A stretch of 64,000 nucleotides of DNA, from contig OX359191.1 in the NCBI GenBank assembly GCA_947172415.1, positions 8,293,130 through 8,357,129 of the forward strand. Direction: 5' to 3'. The DNA is from Chondrosia reniformis. Lineage: Eukaryota; Porifera; Demospongiae; Chondrillida; Chondrillidae. How positions within the stretch are numbered: position 1 is the first letter of the stretch; every line of letters starts with the position of its first letter. This document shows positions 20,114 to 33,800 of the stretch, piece after piece. The notes beneath the pieces are model-generated. The model did not search any database. It was not told the origin of the DNA and worked only from the letters and a program-made list of their open reading frames with translations. A program made the translations under genes and the position numbers.

Positions 20114-23100
20114 ATGCTTATATATACGCTTCTTTTGCTGGCTGTTCTGCTGATCTTCAGCTGGTACAGGTAAGCTCATATATACGTATTATAGCCAAGC
20201 ACTTCTGGTGTAAAGCAAGAAAACTAAATGTCTACCCATCCACGATCAAAGTTTTAGCTGTGTCGTATATCTATGGTGCCACTATATGACCTATAATACA
20301 GCTAGGCACTAAGGAAGTTATAAAGTTTCTGTATTGTATTTAGATTTATATATAGACCGATGCAGTACTTTCGAAGACAAGGAATCCCTGGACCAAAACC
20401 AAATCTTCTATTTGGAAATTTAGACATTGTTAAAAAATACAAGGTTATACATTCATTCGTATTTATAATAAAATTGTTTATGTACCTTACTTTTAGTAGT
20501 TTGGTATAAAGTTATCTATAAATGCATTATAGAACATGTATCCACTGATGCACCAAGACTTGTGTAAGGAGTATGGCTCAGTGTGTGGGTACGTTATCTG
20601 TACAATGTAATAAGGTACACATGCAGTCTGTCAGGTGAGTGATGATTTGTCTGCTGTCTCTTTAGGTTTTTCTATGGCAGAACACCAGCCCTTATTGTTG
20701 CTGATCCTGAGATTATCAAACATGTTACTATTAAGCAGTTTGAGACATTTGCAGACAGAACTGTAAGTTGGTAGGAATTATTTCTGCCATGAATTAAGTA
20801 GTACAATTATCACTTGGATGCACTAATATTTAATTATTTATGATTATTTAGTTAGCAAGGCAGTTTTCTCAGCTAAATGTCAGAGTAAATGGAGACATAT
20901 TTAGTGGTATGTTCTTTCAACAAGGGGAAGAATGGAGAAACACAAGACACTTGCTCACTCCGTCCTTTAGTGCACATAAAACTAGAATGGTAAGGACACT
21001 GAATAGCCTATATACCCTTGCTCTATGTAATATATAGGTCAATAAGTGCTGCATTTAATTACTCGCATCCATTCCTATGTTGTACTCAGATGGAACCACT
21101 GGTTGAGATAAGCATATTGAAATTAAAAAACAAGTGGAAAGAATTTTCCAAAAATGGCAAAACAATAGATGTAACAGAGTGAGTGTTTGCTACTTCTGCA
21201 GTCACGAGACATGCATGTACTATATACATACTACACCTAATATATGCATAATATTCACATAATATGTTATGTCCACTGAAGGTATTTTAGTCGCATGAGT
21301 ATGGAAATCATTTTGGCTACTGCTTTTGGACGAGCTGTGGATGTTCAAAATGGCAAGGGAGGCGATCTCTATCAAGCTGCCATAGAGATGATCACAGGCG
21401 TAGACACAGAATCAAGTGGGCTCATCAAGTATGCCTACCTCTTAGTAGGTAAGAGAGGAGGAGTATAAACACAACATACGTAGTACATATGTACTATATA
21501 TATAGTAGCATAGGAGGTTTTGAACTGATATAGGCTATATATACAGTATATAAGTGACTTTATATAAACAAGTTTAGTATTTAATTTACAGTTATAATAG
21601 AGATTAAGGTGCTGATTATGGAGGTTACTTCAAGCAATGATCATAATTAAATTGTGAATTCCAACTGTTCCACTACAATGCAAATAGACTACGTATTTTG
21701 TTCACTTCACTGCTGAAGCAATGAGCCTTTTTGATCATATATTGTTACTGTATTATATAGAAAGCTATCCGTTCTTATACCCTTTGGTTGAAAAGCTTGT
21801 TCACTGGACTGATATGAAGAAGACTCAAGAGGTTCTTGTTGAGATAGCTCATTCACTGGTTATCAATAGACAGAAACAAGACAGAAGTAGTTGTGTAGGT
21901 CTCTAAACACACTTAATTACCATATACATACATTATATACGTATATGTGGTAGGTACATATATACGTATTATGTATATTGTCTTCATTGAAAATTTAATG
22001 CCAGTAAAATATATAGAATTTGAACATAAATGTAACATTAAAAATTGATAAACAATGTACTTACGTATATACTTTTTGTTTGGTTTTATACATATAGCCA
22101 AATGATTTACTCCAGTCTATGATAGATGCAAGTAGAAATAACAAAGTGGTTTTGGAGGATGGGATTATGGTAGCTCAGTGTGTAATGTTCCTTCTTGCTG
22201 GCTACGAGACTTCCAGTAGCACTTTGGCGTTCATCACACATCTGCTAGCGACACACCCCAGTATTCAGACAAGATTGGCAAGAGATATACAAATCCATAT
22301 GAGCAAGAATCCAGTGAGAACTGTATACATATTTTGTGTACTTCTATTGCTATAAATCTACTTTAGAGTAAAAGGTCTATAGGGAACTAAATCTATGAGA
22401 GCTTTGGATGAGGATACAAGAGGTTTCTCCTTTTACTTTTCTTCTTCTCTACTGGGCCGTCCTTTTACTCCTCTCTACTGGGTCAGAAAGCTGTTTCTGG
22501 AAATTCCTCGGCATGCACATTTTATCTTTAGTTGTTATAGGCTAGTAAATGATGGCGACAGCTACATATACCTATATATATAGCCAGGTATATGAAAAAT
22601 CTAATACACCATTTTCCTACATGCTATGCCTACCCTGCCTATGCCTATAGGGTACTAAACCTGGAGAGAGCTCTTTGGATGAAATACACAGGATTGAGTG
22701 GATATACTTTCCCAATAATAGTCATGCACATATATACATATCTATAGATATATACCACATATCTATGCACCATTAATCCACCTACGTACGTATACTGTGA
22801 AGCTAATTTGTATTTTTATATGCATTAGTTTTCCATCTTTTTCCCCACAAAATGCCCATACTTCAGTCACCATTAGGCATGTGTATGCTAAACCCTAACC
22901 CACTGTTTATATAATAATCAAGGTGTGGACAATGGTAGAAAGCTTTCAAATGCCTTCTTTGTATTACATATAGACACAACAGATTAGTGAAGTGGCACAG
23001 AGTGTAGAATATCTTGATATGGTTGTTCAAGAGAGCTTGAGGCTGTTTCCACCTGGTGCAATGTAAGTATAAACATGTTCTGACTTCGAATATGTAACCA

Positions 23101-24050
23101 CAATGTTCTAAGTACGTATGTATCTTGCAACATTAATGTGGTTCTTTGTTAGTCAGATGTGCCTGTATGTATGTGGTACAAGTAAAATACTTCATAAATA
23201 GAAAATAGAAGTAAGGATACGGCAGTGCTTTTGCAAAAGTGACTAGTACATCTGGAAAATGAAACAAAACAAGACAGGTATCATGCATGTGATAAGGCTA
23301 ACCATAGCCATGCACATCGATCACTTCTATGTTCAGGCACATTATCACAGCTCAAAATGGGGGTGTGGCAATTGTAGCTCATGCAGTGGTGGAGCATTGG
23401 CAGTCATAACTAGCTGTCTTGTGATTCCTAGCAATCCCTTCTTTTGCCTTATACTTAATGATGTTAAAGACATGTGCATCTCTTACAGGTTACAGAGAAT
23501 GTGTAAGGAGTCTTGTATTGTCAATGGTATACAAATGAAGAGAGGATTAGCAGTAATTATACCAGTTTATCATCTTCATCGAAATGAAGAATTGTGGGAA
23601 AACCCCCACAAGTTTGACCCTGACAGGTACATATACATACATACGTAGCACGGATCAACTATGCCTGTACCATGAAATAGTAGAGACTGCTCATGTTAAT
23701 ATATATAATTTCCAAATAGATTCAAAGAAAGTGAGAAATCAAAAAGACACTCCTGTGCATATATACCCTTTGGGACAGGCCCCCGGTGTTGTATAGGCAC
23801 CAGGTTGGCCCTGATGGAGATTAAAATGGCTCTGGTGGTTCTAATGACTACATACAACATCATGCAGTGCCCGGAGACTGAGGCAAGTCTACCACAAAAC
23901 ACTATATAAACATCCATGCAATACTTTATACCAGCATTACTGTACTCGTCACAACCAATCCTGTAGATTCCACTACAGCTTAAAGTAGGACTAACGATAG
24001 CTGCAAAGAATGGAGTCAAGATTGTCCTAGCACCAAGGGAAAGCATTTAG
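20114..24050 (+). CDS. Cytochrome P450, CYP3/CYP5 clan
   Basis: Haem mono-oxygenase, probably ER-anchored by the N-terminal helix MLIYTLLLLAVLLIFSWY. Thirteen exons sum to 505 codons (504 residues, normal for the family): 20114-20169, 20344-20443, 20533-20588, 20666-20762, 20852-20989, 21090-21178, 21282-21448, 21761-21894, 22098-22313, 22974-23062, 23489-23626, 23720-23882 and 23979-24050. Landmarks: GIPGPKPNLLFGN (proline hinge), EEWRNTRHLLTPSFS (helix C), FLLAGYETSSSTL (helix I oxygen-binding AGxET), ESLR (ExxR), FDPDRF, and the haem loop FGTGPRCCIG with the ligand Cys. This order and the helix C sequence fit CYP3A/thromboxane-synthase-like proteins. Intron 12 starts with GC (GAG|GCAAGT), a GC-AG intron. 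Intron 9 holds two copies of a dispersed repeat. The substrate cannot be inferred. Confidence 0.93.
22345..22560. repeat. Dispersed repeat R1, copy B
   Basis: Contains the R1 blocks ctatagggaactaaat, gagagctttggatga, gatacaaga, tttctccttttactt, and further along ctgtttctgg.aattcc, as in copy A at 24595-24800. The hammerhead-like core is not preserved here. Lies in P450 intron 9. Confidence 0.75.
22590..22710. repeat. Dispersed repeat R1, copy C (partial)
   Basis: Starts with atctaatacaccattttcct and acatgctatgcc, continues ctatagggtactaaacctgg, ends within ctttggatgaaatacacagg. It follows copy B in the same intron and orientation. Confidence 0.75.
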
Positions 24051-25105
24051 GAAGATGTACATGTGTATATCAAACATGCTGTAATATTTTACAATGTAAG
24101 TACATACAGTGGAAACTATATATAAAGGAAAACCTTTCTATAGGATGGTAACTTGCTTATAACACGAGTTGCATGTTATGTCAAAATTACCAAAATTATG
24201 TTTATTTATTTATTTGGGGTCACCCATCTAATGCAGCAAGAAAATTATGTCCCACATAAGTGACTGGACCAGACAAGCTCCACTGTATGAAATGAAAGTG
24301 CTAAATTTGGAAATAGTCTAGAATGACACAGTGAAAAAAGTACAAAAATATGAAAAAAGTAACAACGAGAACACAATAGAATTCAAGTCACACACAGTAC
24401 TTAAAGCATATTACAAGATTGATGTACGTATGTAGAGAGTACAAAGTCTTTATACTTAACCAGTTCATGCACTCTACAGTCTTGTATCCTAGGTACTTCA
24501 AAGTGATGACCTGACAGTCATTTGCGAGCAATCAATATATCTACCATAAGAAGAGTACCTTCACAAGATGGTCCATTGTACTACAATGCATATACTACAT
24601 ATGTACAATCTAACACACCATTTTTCTTACATGCTACATCTGATAAAGGCACTAAACCTAGTGAGAGCTTTGGATAAGGATACAAGAATTTTCTCCTTTT
24701 ACTTCTGTTTTCTCCACTGGGCCTGACAGTTGTTTCTGGGAATTCCACCCTTCATCAGTAGCCCTTGGGAATCTTTGTCTTCTTGTTGATCTTTTGTGGG
24801 TCCTTGACATGCATATTAAGTCATAAGTCTTACATTTCCAAAGATGTTTCAAGTGTATATCAACTCTTCTCTGAAGAGCACTTTGGCATTGATTGCTTCA
24901 AATTACATCCAAACATTCATAATGTACATTAATCTATTTTCATTAAACAAATTGATCTCTACATAATATAATCTAAAAACTTCAAATTAAATTTAAACAA
25001 AAAGTATGCATTTACCATCAACTAATATTGTTGAGTATATAATCTTCAATCTATGTCTATAATGATATTTATCTAGGCTAATATATAGTAACTGAATAGT
25101 ATAGG
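24051..25105. other. Convergent gap between CYP and ACSL, with repeat R1
   Basis: About 1.05 kb. No credible gene; the longest open frames show no recognisable domain. It holds R1 copy A (24595-24800) and AT-rich sequence, plus the 3' ends of both flanking genes. Confidence 0.6.
24595..24800 (-). repeat. Dispersed repeat R1, copy A, with hammerhead-like motif
   Basis: Shares blocks with copies at 22345, 22590 and 58385 (acaccatttt.ct.acatgct, cactaaacct, gagagctttggat). Its distal part, read on the minus strand, has CTGATGA at 24752-24758 and GAAAC at 24732-24736 with a GGG/CCC stem between them. A mini stem ACA-AC-TGT plus C follows (24725-24733), and GGGCTA (24759-24764) can pair with AGGCCC (24719-24724). 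This is the layout of a type I hammerhead: stems I, II and III around the core. One mismatch sits at the base of stem I and one at the base of stem II. Confidence 0.7.
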
Positions 25106-28100
25106 TTATGGCAGTGAAGCATACATTTGATCAATCTCTTCTCTGAACTTCTTAACGATCTTGTGCCTGACGAGCTTTTGGGTAGGAGTCAAGCACTCAT
25201 TCTCCACTGAGAAGAGCTCAGAAGAGAGATGAATGGCTTTCACCTTTTAAGGAAAAAGAATACTTTTAATATATGTACATTAACATTAATAATTATACAA
25301 CATAACCAGTGGACAAGAAAATATAAACAGTATCAACGTAAGTAGCCATGTTAAATTGCTACATAGTAGAGGTATATTCAACAATTACTAAAATTGCAAG
25401 TTTAATTAAAGTATACGTATGTACGTACTTGCTCAAAAGATTTCAAACCTTCTTCCACTCCAAATCTTGTCATGTCCTCCAATATCATCTTAATCAAATC
25501 CTACACGCATGCAAAAACAACGTATATATCACCATTCTGCTGATATACACGATGTACGTATACATTCCTAATATCAGTTGACTAACTTTATTTTGACAAA
25601 GAGTTTTGAAATCTTCAGCCAGGTTTCTCTGTGAGGCCCATTGCATCAGATACTCTTCATCTGGCACAATAATGGCAACCACATTGCTCTAAATATGAAT
25701 GGATAGTGAATGTCACATATGTATGTATATAGGATATAGGTATGTAAAATACATCAAGTACATAAATAAGATTCAATCAATTTTAGTAAGATAAAATAGT
25801 CTTTCTTCCACGATGCTGACCCTGTACAGTGCTAATAGATAAAGATTTCTTTTAACTGTGTCTAACTGTACAGTGCTTATAATAATAGCCATTAGGTTTT
25901 GAAAGGACACATCTCCAAATGAGCTCAATTTTGTGCTTTTTTGCTCGGAAATTGGCTGACAACTGACTGTTATTTTTAAGTACTGCTATATGTACGTAAG
26001 GACACCTCTTTAGGACCGTCACTTGTCCAAACCAACTGCTTCCATGAAGTCCCAAAATTTAATACTATGATATTTTAGATACACATTTAGACAGGTAATC
26101 CCTAATGAGATGGGTTACATATACACTTTAATATTGTTAGCTATATGTACCTAATGACATACTTTCAGACTGTCTCCATGAACACAGATTTGCTCAATGA
26201 ATAGAGAACGTCTGTAGACATTTTCCAACTTCTCAGGAGCAATGTATTCACCCTTTGCACAATCAGAACACAAGATTATGGTAATACTAAACAGTAGACA
26301 TGTACACAAACATATGCTAGTTGCAGTATATAGGATTAATAAAGCTTCCTACACAATTGAATCTCTGTATCTATTGGTTTCCCTACCAATGAAGTCTTAA
26401 AAATCTGCTTTTTGCGGTCTATAATCTTCAATGTCCCACTTGGCAGCCATTTTCCTACGTCTCCTGAGTGGGCCCATCCATCTTTATCAATAGTATCGTC
26501 AGTCTTCTCCTTATTCTTCCAATAACCTTTAAAAACTGAGGCACCTTTGAAGCATATCTAAAGAGCAAAGGAGGTTCACAGAAGATTGCTTATTTGAGAA
26601 TGTCTATAGCAATGACATATTTACATAACACAAGGTGGGTGACATTGAAAACTGAACAGTAGCTTCATATGGTAGTAATCTCTAAGTAGGGATGGCTGAA
26701 AAAAAAACATGGCTGCCCAATGTGCTGTCTATGTGGTAGGGTGAGTCAAAAAATGAAATATTTGTGCTATCAAATTTCACATACAAAACATGGAAAAGAT
26801 GTTTCTAGAGGCTGAGAGACATAGACTGATGACAGAGGAACTCCTCAAAACTTACCTCTCCCTCGTCTTTGGCACCAAAGTAGCCCAACTCTGGCACATC
26901 CACCAACTTGATCATGACACAGGGCAGAGGAGGACCAACTACGCCAGCATGAGTTTCTTCAAACACTGTAAAGGTGGCAGCTGCAGTGGTCTCTGTTTGG
27001 CCGTAGCCCTCCAGAAAGGGACACCCCAGGGCTATGCGGTAGAACCTCATGATGTCTTGAGCAAGGGGAGCAGAGCCGGACACAATTATACGAACCCTCC
27101 CTCCCAGCAGTTCCTGGATCTTCCCAAACACAACCTTGTCCCAGAGGCTGCCACGCTGATATACTCCTCTAAAGCAGAGAAGCGATAAGTAAACAAAGAG
27201 ATCCAAATTAAACTGAGGCAACTGCCCCCCCCCCCACCCTAGACTTTTGGGAACCCCCTAAACTGCTTTGACACCCTCATACCATTGTCCCCCTAAATTT
27301 TGAAAAATTTCAATTGCCCCCTCTGGCCCCAAACGCCCTGAAGTATATATACTGTTCTTACTTATCAACATTCCGTCCTTTCCAGTATATGGCTTGATTC
27401 ATAAGAAACCTCTTCAACATGGACCCAGACACACTGACCATCACCTAATGAGAAAAACTCTGGTTCATTCTGATATACAAGATGATGTCCAACTCACCTT
27501 ATCGTAAACCTTGTTGAAGAGACGAGGAACGGCAACAAACACAGTCGGCTTAAGAGCCTGTACATCCTCAACTAACAGTTTAGGGTCTCCTCGGAAAAAT
27601 CCGATACTCATTCCATAGCTTAGGAAATGAGCCTTACAAAAAATGAAGTGGCATTATTAAACATCAGATATATATGTATATTTCCAAGTACAATATATAT
27701 ACATAAAAAACGCATATGTAAAAAATATTTAGAATGGTTACATACACATTCTTTTAACCACATAAATTGCAATCTTTTCCCATCAAATTGTAGTACACAT
27801 ACGTATACACATATATACTGTATATATATACAAAACTACAATGTGCTAAACCTGTGTGATGGCGTGAGGACTACGCAAGTCAGGAGACACATTAGTGTTA
27901 TCAAATAGATAAATATAATGGCCTAGGAAGGTGGCCATTTATCACACAAAGTCTTAATTTGACAGTTAAGATAAAGTGAGACATATTCACACAACACAAT
28001 CTGCACACACAACCTCAGTATATACACATATCTCATCTTTGTATATACATATATCTCATCCTTGTATATTAACTGTACTTACCTCAACTGCTCTCTCCAT

Positions 28101-30646
28101 CATGTGCGCCAGTGGAAGGAAGGAGATGTGGACATCAGCAGGTGAGAGATGTATATGTTCTTGCTGCCAAGGAGGGAGAAGGCAAGACAGTCATAGCTAA
28201 ACATGCTGTAGGCCATATCACAGGCCTATCATAGTGACCTCAGAGCATTAATAGGTCATCCCATTATGGTAGGTGGGCCATAAAAACAATGTGATCATGG
28301 GCTGATATTTATCACTTTATGACACTAATCAAAATGTACAACATACTTACAGATAGACAGATTGAAAGTGAAAACACAATACTGAAGCACTTTAAGCACA
28401 AAAAACAAACAAAATGAAATTAACAAATCCATGTTTCCATTCAAGTTATATAACTCTTTGTCTTATTTTGCTACAAAAGGTAGCCATATTAGTCAAATTA
28501 GTGTTTATTGCAACACTCTACACAGTAAGTGATATGCATTGGCTTACTATATGTAAATGCATTCCACCACACATTGCTACAATGTTGCCATGGGTTACTA
28601 TAGCCCCCTTTGGCAAGCCTTTAGAAAGATGGAGAGAACAGATAAAGAGCAATGGACATACATCTCTTTTCGTGTCCCGTGCAAAGTGCATACCTGTGGT
28701 ACCGCTGGTGTAGCAAATGGTGCATATATCCTCTGGTTTTGGCGTTTGAGGCTCTGTAGGGTTTTCCTCACCTAGTTTCTGTTTCCAAGGCAACAAAATG
28801 AGTTAATAATGAGACAATTATAAAATCATGTGATGATTGACAACAGGGTAAGATGAACCACTTAGTTGACATTCACGTAGAATGTAAGCACGCACACATA
28901 CGTACGTACCTCAATATCTTCAAAGGAATGAAATCCAGCTCCTTGTCCTTCAACTTGTTTCTTGTTTTCCTCAGTGATACCGCCCGCCCAGGTGATGACG
29001 TGCTTCACATCCGAACAGTCTGGCAAGCACTGCAGGATAGTCTTGATGGTCTTCGGGTGGCACACTATCACAGACACATCAGCTGCGGGAAGCAGTGGAA
29101 CACAGTCAAAGTAGAGAACATATTGTGTGGCTTCACTAAATATATATATATAATATGTATATTAAAGCAGTTAAAGATTGACTGACTAAAATTTAAAAAT
29201 AGTAGTTGAGTGGTTATTGTGAGTTACTGAGCGTAATTGCAGCAACTGAAATAGCACAGTGAACAATTCAATTAATTTCCAGGATGTCTTATTCTATTTT
29301 ATTTCTATAAAAATACTATAAACTAACACAACTGGAAGAAACCTTACTAAAATAGGTGTGGGTGACAGTGGATGATGGGTGATGTCAGAATAAATTAGTA
29401 ATGTGAGAAGTGGAGTGGCTCTACAATTTGATTTGTAGTTTACAGATCCAATGCAGCCATATATATTAGGTACCATATGGTACCATACCATATATTAGGT
29501 ACTATAGGCTGGCTACACTGACATTTACATACAGGAAGTGCTGACCTTGACCAATGATGTGCTTGACTGCTTCCATCCCCAGGGTGTCATACAGGGGCAC
29601 TGTGACCCTGGAGAAGGCATCAGATGAGAGAGATGCCAGGATCCAGTTGATGCAGTTCTGTGAGGATATTCCTACATGGCCCTCCTGACCCGCTGGTATA
29701 CCCAGTTTTGTCAGGCCTGATCCAAAATTTTTGGCTCTCTTCAAAACTTGGCTGTACTTTAGAAACTCATACGGCCCTTGGCCCTTTTCACCAGTGCGTT
29801 CCCCGAGGCAGGGACCATCCTCTGCAGGAGACAAAAACAGATCATCAGAAGGAGCACTTGTATGTTCCTTGCCCTTTATACATTACTCAGGATGACCTGT
29901 GTATGGTGTTATAATTGAAAATATATGTTAGTGTCTCACTTCACCTCTAGCTGCCCAGCCTCAGTTGATTGCTCCTTAATGAACCAAGAACTAACATTTA
30001 AAATCTCAATAAATTGTAACAGGAAAATTTATTAAGTTACTGATCTACTAAGTTATCACTCAATAATTGATACATTAAATTATAGGTTCCTAAATTTAAT
30101 GTTGTGCAACAATCGCAACTAAGAACTCAGGTCTATATATACACTGATCACATATTTTCCTCTGCAGCTTATTGCAAAAACTATAGACAACGCGTCAATG
30201 GGATATTTGTAATTCTTGCTCAAGCGAAGCTAAAACACATTAACAGATGATTAAATCAATATAACCACGTATCGCCCAGCTAGCCCAGCTTAGCCACAAT
30301 TCAATCAAGGCGTCATGGTTGTCTGGTGCCGAGCACACAGTCGTACCATTATGCAGTCTATTTAGTATACTAACCACCAATCAAACTTACTGGATTCGTC
30401 GAGTCCGCGCAAAAACAATTCGTAGACCGTCCCCACGTTGTCAAATGCCCGCTCTATCAGCTTGCCTTCCGGGGATAGCTTCGATACGCGGATCCGCTCC
30501 TCTCCCTACACATGACGACACAAAGCGTACCAGTCACACTAAACTAGAGGACGGAACGCAATACAAGATATTTAATCGTATACTGATCTTACGGGAAGGA
30601 TCGCAGATTGCTGCTCGACCGCACTTGGTTCCGTGGCTTGGGCCAT
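25106..30646 (-). CDS. Long-chain acyl-CoA synthetase (ACSL1/5/6-like)
   Basis: Activates long-chain fatty acids to acyl-CoA with ATP, on ER or mitochondrial outer membranes. Start MAQATEPSAVEQQSAILP at 30593-30646. Later exons at about 30391-30505, 29543-29824, 28914-29083, 28691-28785, 28569-28627, 28083-28165, 27498-27633, 27360-27446, 26857-27173, 26390-26558, 26163-26253, 25586-25690, 25428-25493 and 25106-25243. Landmarks: DNVGTVYELFLRG, the ATP P-loop YTSGTTGLPKGA split between two exons, HISFLPLAHMMERA, EGYGQTET (adenylation motif), WAHSGDVGKW, IIDRKKQIFKTSLGEYIAPEKLE, and the C-terminal LTPTQKLVRHKIVKKFREEI. The motif set and the sequence around DRKK place it with ACSL1/5/6 rather than ACSL3/4. 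The gene is divergent from DNAJC21 (190 bp). Exon edges are by eye and some may be off by a few bases. Confidence 0.93.
27224..27330. repeat. C-rich intronic tract in ACSL
   Basis: A run of 11 C followed by C-rich sequence with several further runs of four to five C, in an ACSL intron. On the minus (transcribed-sense) strand these are G runs. Confidence 0.6.
29210..29345. repeat. Dispersed repeat, copy 2 (pair with 13452-13605)
   Basis: Collinear with 13452-13605 over about 130 bp with many substitutions; the segment acaattcaattaatttcc is the best kept. The core-like segment of copy 1 (gacgtttcgatcc) is not kept here. Lies in an ACSL intron. Confidence 0.6.
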
Positions 30647-30836
30647 TTTAAACAGAAGAGATCCGAAGGTGGTTGACTTGCAGACGAACGGGCGCTTATA
30701 ATAATGCTAATTGGGCTCTAAACGGATAGTGTTGAAATTGAAAAAAAATGGCGGAAAACCAGCCGGAGGAATATACATTAAAGTGATTACTTAGAAAACT
30801 TGTACATTTGTTGTTCTCGTTTCGTATTGTGTAAAT
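30647..30836. promoter_or_regulatory. Shared divergent promoter, ACSL/DNAJC21
   Basis: 190 bp between the two start codons. No specific element is named; the role is inferred from the divergent layout. Confidence 0.5.
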
Positions 30837-33800
30837 ATGCGTTGCTATTACGAAGTATTAGCAGTACCCAGAGATGCCACAGACGAAGAGATAAAAAAAT
30901 CTTACAGAAAACTCGCACTTAAGTATCATCCTGGTTAGTTTTCTGGCGCAATCATTCCTCCTAACTCTTCTTTTAGCTACATTTTAAGAGCTGGTAATTA
31001 AATTACTCATAAGTTATACAGAAAATTATATTATTACACCGACCCTCGTTGTACTTATTTGTCATTGTATTGTATCGTTTATTGATTTACAGTATGTGCA
31101 CCTTTTTGATGCACAGAATTGCTTTTATTGATATTTCAATGTTTAAAATAGCTAATGATACAGCTGCAATTATTTGTTTTTCACCTCATCTGCAGATAAA
31201 AATCCAGAACATTTGGAAGAATGTGTGGAGAAATTCAGGGAAGTCCAGTCAGCATATGATGTGTTAAGCGACCAACAGGAGAGAGCTTGGTAAAGTTGCC
31301 ATGGTTACTGTTGACTGCAGTTATGACACCCTATATGTTGTGTATGCCCAATGGTGAGCTTTACTATTTGAGACCTCCCATGAATCATATTCACGTCTGT
31401 ATCTTAGGAATGCCCTCTTTATGTACCTATTAAAATTGAGGAAATTCTAAACATTCTGTTCACCTACGTAAATATACATATGTACATGTCTTCTACTAGC
31501 TATACGTTGGATACATAATATACTGTAGGCATTTGTGTGTAATACAGCGCATGGTACTTATTAAGTGTGTTGATATTAAACAGTTTGTATGTTTTAGGTA
31601 TGATAAGAATAGGGACAGAATCCTAATGGGAGGTGGGTCTAATATGATAATCTTACAACCACAACTATTTAGATGCTAAAGCTAACTTGCTACAAGGATT
31701 TTATTATATTTAATTAATGCAGCCCACTTCTACAGCACCTATGTAACAATCATTCATGTCATGAGAATACAACTGAGCTTGTTTCATCCAATGAGTGCTT
31801 TTAGTCTACGCCATCATCCCTGTTCATTTAAATATGTTCCAAATAGCTGCACTACATACACAGAGATGATGTAACTGTTATTCTTCTGTAGTTGGTTCAG
31901 ACTTTACAGACGAGAGTATTGATGTAATGCCGTACTTCAATCCCTCCATGTACCGTGGGTTTGGAGATGATGCGCAGGTATGTACGTACTTGGCAGTGTA
32001 AGGGACAAATTTCCTCAATCAAGGGTGTAGAGTTTTATATCGCAATTTGATACCTGTCATGTCCTATCTTTCCTATCAATTTGATACATGTCATGTCCTA
32101 TCTTTCCTATCAATTTGATACCTGTCATGTCCTATCTTTCCTATCGATTTGATACCTGTCATGTCCTATTTTTCCTATCAATTTGATACATTTGATACAT
32201 GTACGTAATGATGAATGTGTAGGGTTTCTATGCCATATATGGAGATCTCTTTCAGAAGATCTCCACTGAAGACAAGAAGTACTTAGAACCAGAGGGAGAG
32301 GAGTATCCACAATTTGGTGAGAGCTCTGATTTAATCTTTCTTTTAATATGCACTTCACTAAAACTGCATAAATTGGATCGAAAAACCAATTTTAAGAGAT
32401 TTGTTTAATTCTATCTTCCTTTTTCGGTGTTTGAAAGTTTACTTTGTTTTATTGTTTAGTATTATGTTGAATTGTGTGAGTGAACACTGTTATTCTGCCA
32501 TTCTACTTCGTAGGCAACTCTAAGAGTGCTTATGATGAAGTAGTTCACTTATTTTATGGGTTTTGGCAGAGCTATTCCACACCTAAACCTTACTACTGGT
32601 TGGATAAGTATGACATTAAGGACGCCCCCAACAGGAAAGTTCAAAGAATGATGGAAAAGGAGAATAAAAAAATCAGAGAGGCAGCCAAGAAACAAAGAAA
32701 TGAGGTCATCCGAGTAAGCAGTTTGAAATTCTGGTTGAGAACCTAATGTTAGAAGTTTTTATGTGTATTATAGCAACTTTGTAAGTTTGTGAGGAAGAGA
32801 GACAAGCGTGTTCACGCTTACAAGGTGAGAATGGCCAATGAGCATGGCAATAGGCTTAAGTGGAATACTTATGAGAATCCTTATCTCTCTGCATGAATGT
32901 GCAAATCATGGTAGTTATGATACTTGTAATGTGATCTTCCTCTTAAGGAAGCACTGCAAGAGAAGGATAAAGAGAGAAAACATTTGGTGGAACAGAAGAG
33001 AAAGGAGGACCTGAAAAAGAGGGCCGAGTGGGTTCTGGCATATTTACTAGCTCCTATGTATGTAGCTAATCAGTTCCTGACCAGCTACGTATTTCTTGTT
33101 GTGCATGTTATATAGCTACATGTATGTGTATGTATATGTGAGATCAGTGGATTTCATATGAGCAATCCTTTTGCTGATGAAGACCTTTGTGGTTGAAACG
33201 TTCAATAATCTGTGTAAAATTACTGTTGCTGATGCTCATATGAAATCCACTGGTCATATTATGAAGGCAACAAACAAGCATTTCATATGTATGTGTGAAT
33301 ATTTAAACAATGTGGAAGGCTGTGTTGTATGATGTGGATAATCACTAGTGGTTCATGTATGGCATATGCAGAGCAATGGCCTGTTATCAGGAGCAAGAAT
33401 GGGAGAAGACAGAGGCACTTGAAAAAGTGGGGACAATTCTTACTTATTGACATGTGTTAGTAATTCAATATTTTCTGCATGCCATACCTTATAGGACTAC
33501 AATATGCTGGAGCAAGCCATTGATAGTGAATATGGGGAAGATCTCACTGATAATAGTGGTAAGATTTGTGGGCATTGGATAGGTACAACATACGTAGGTA
33601 CAGCATAGGTACAACATAGGTACAGCATAGGTACAACATAGGTACAGCATAGGTACAGCATAGGTACAACATAGGTACAGCATAGGTACAACATAGGTAC
33701 AGCATACGTAGGTACAGCATAGGTACAGCATAGGTACAGCATAGGTACAGCATAGGTACAGCATAGGTACAGCATAGGTACAGCATAGGTACAACATAGG

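Noticed and set aside
23259-23648. 129-residue frame in the P450 gene
   Set aside because: It is intron read-through into the genuine exon 23489-23626.
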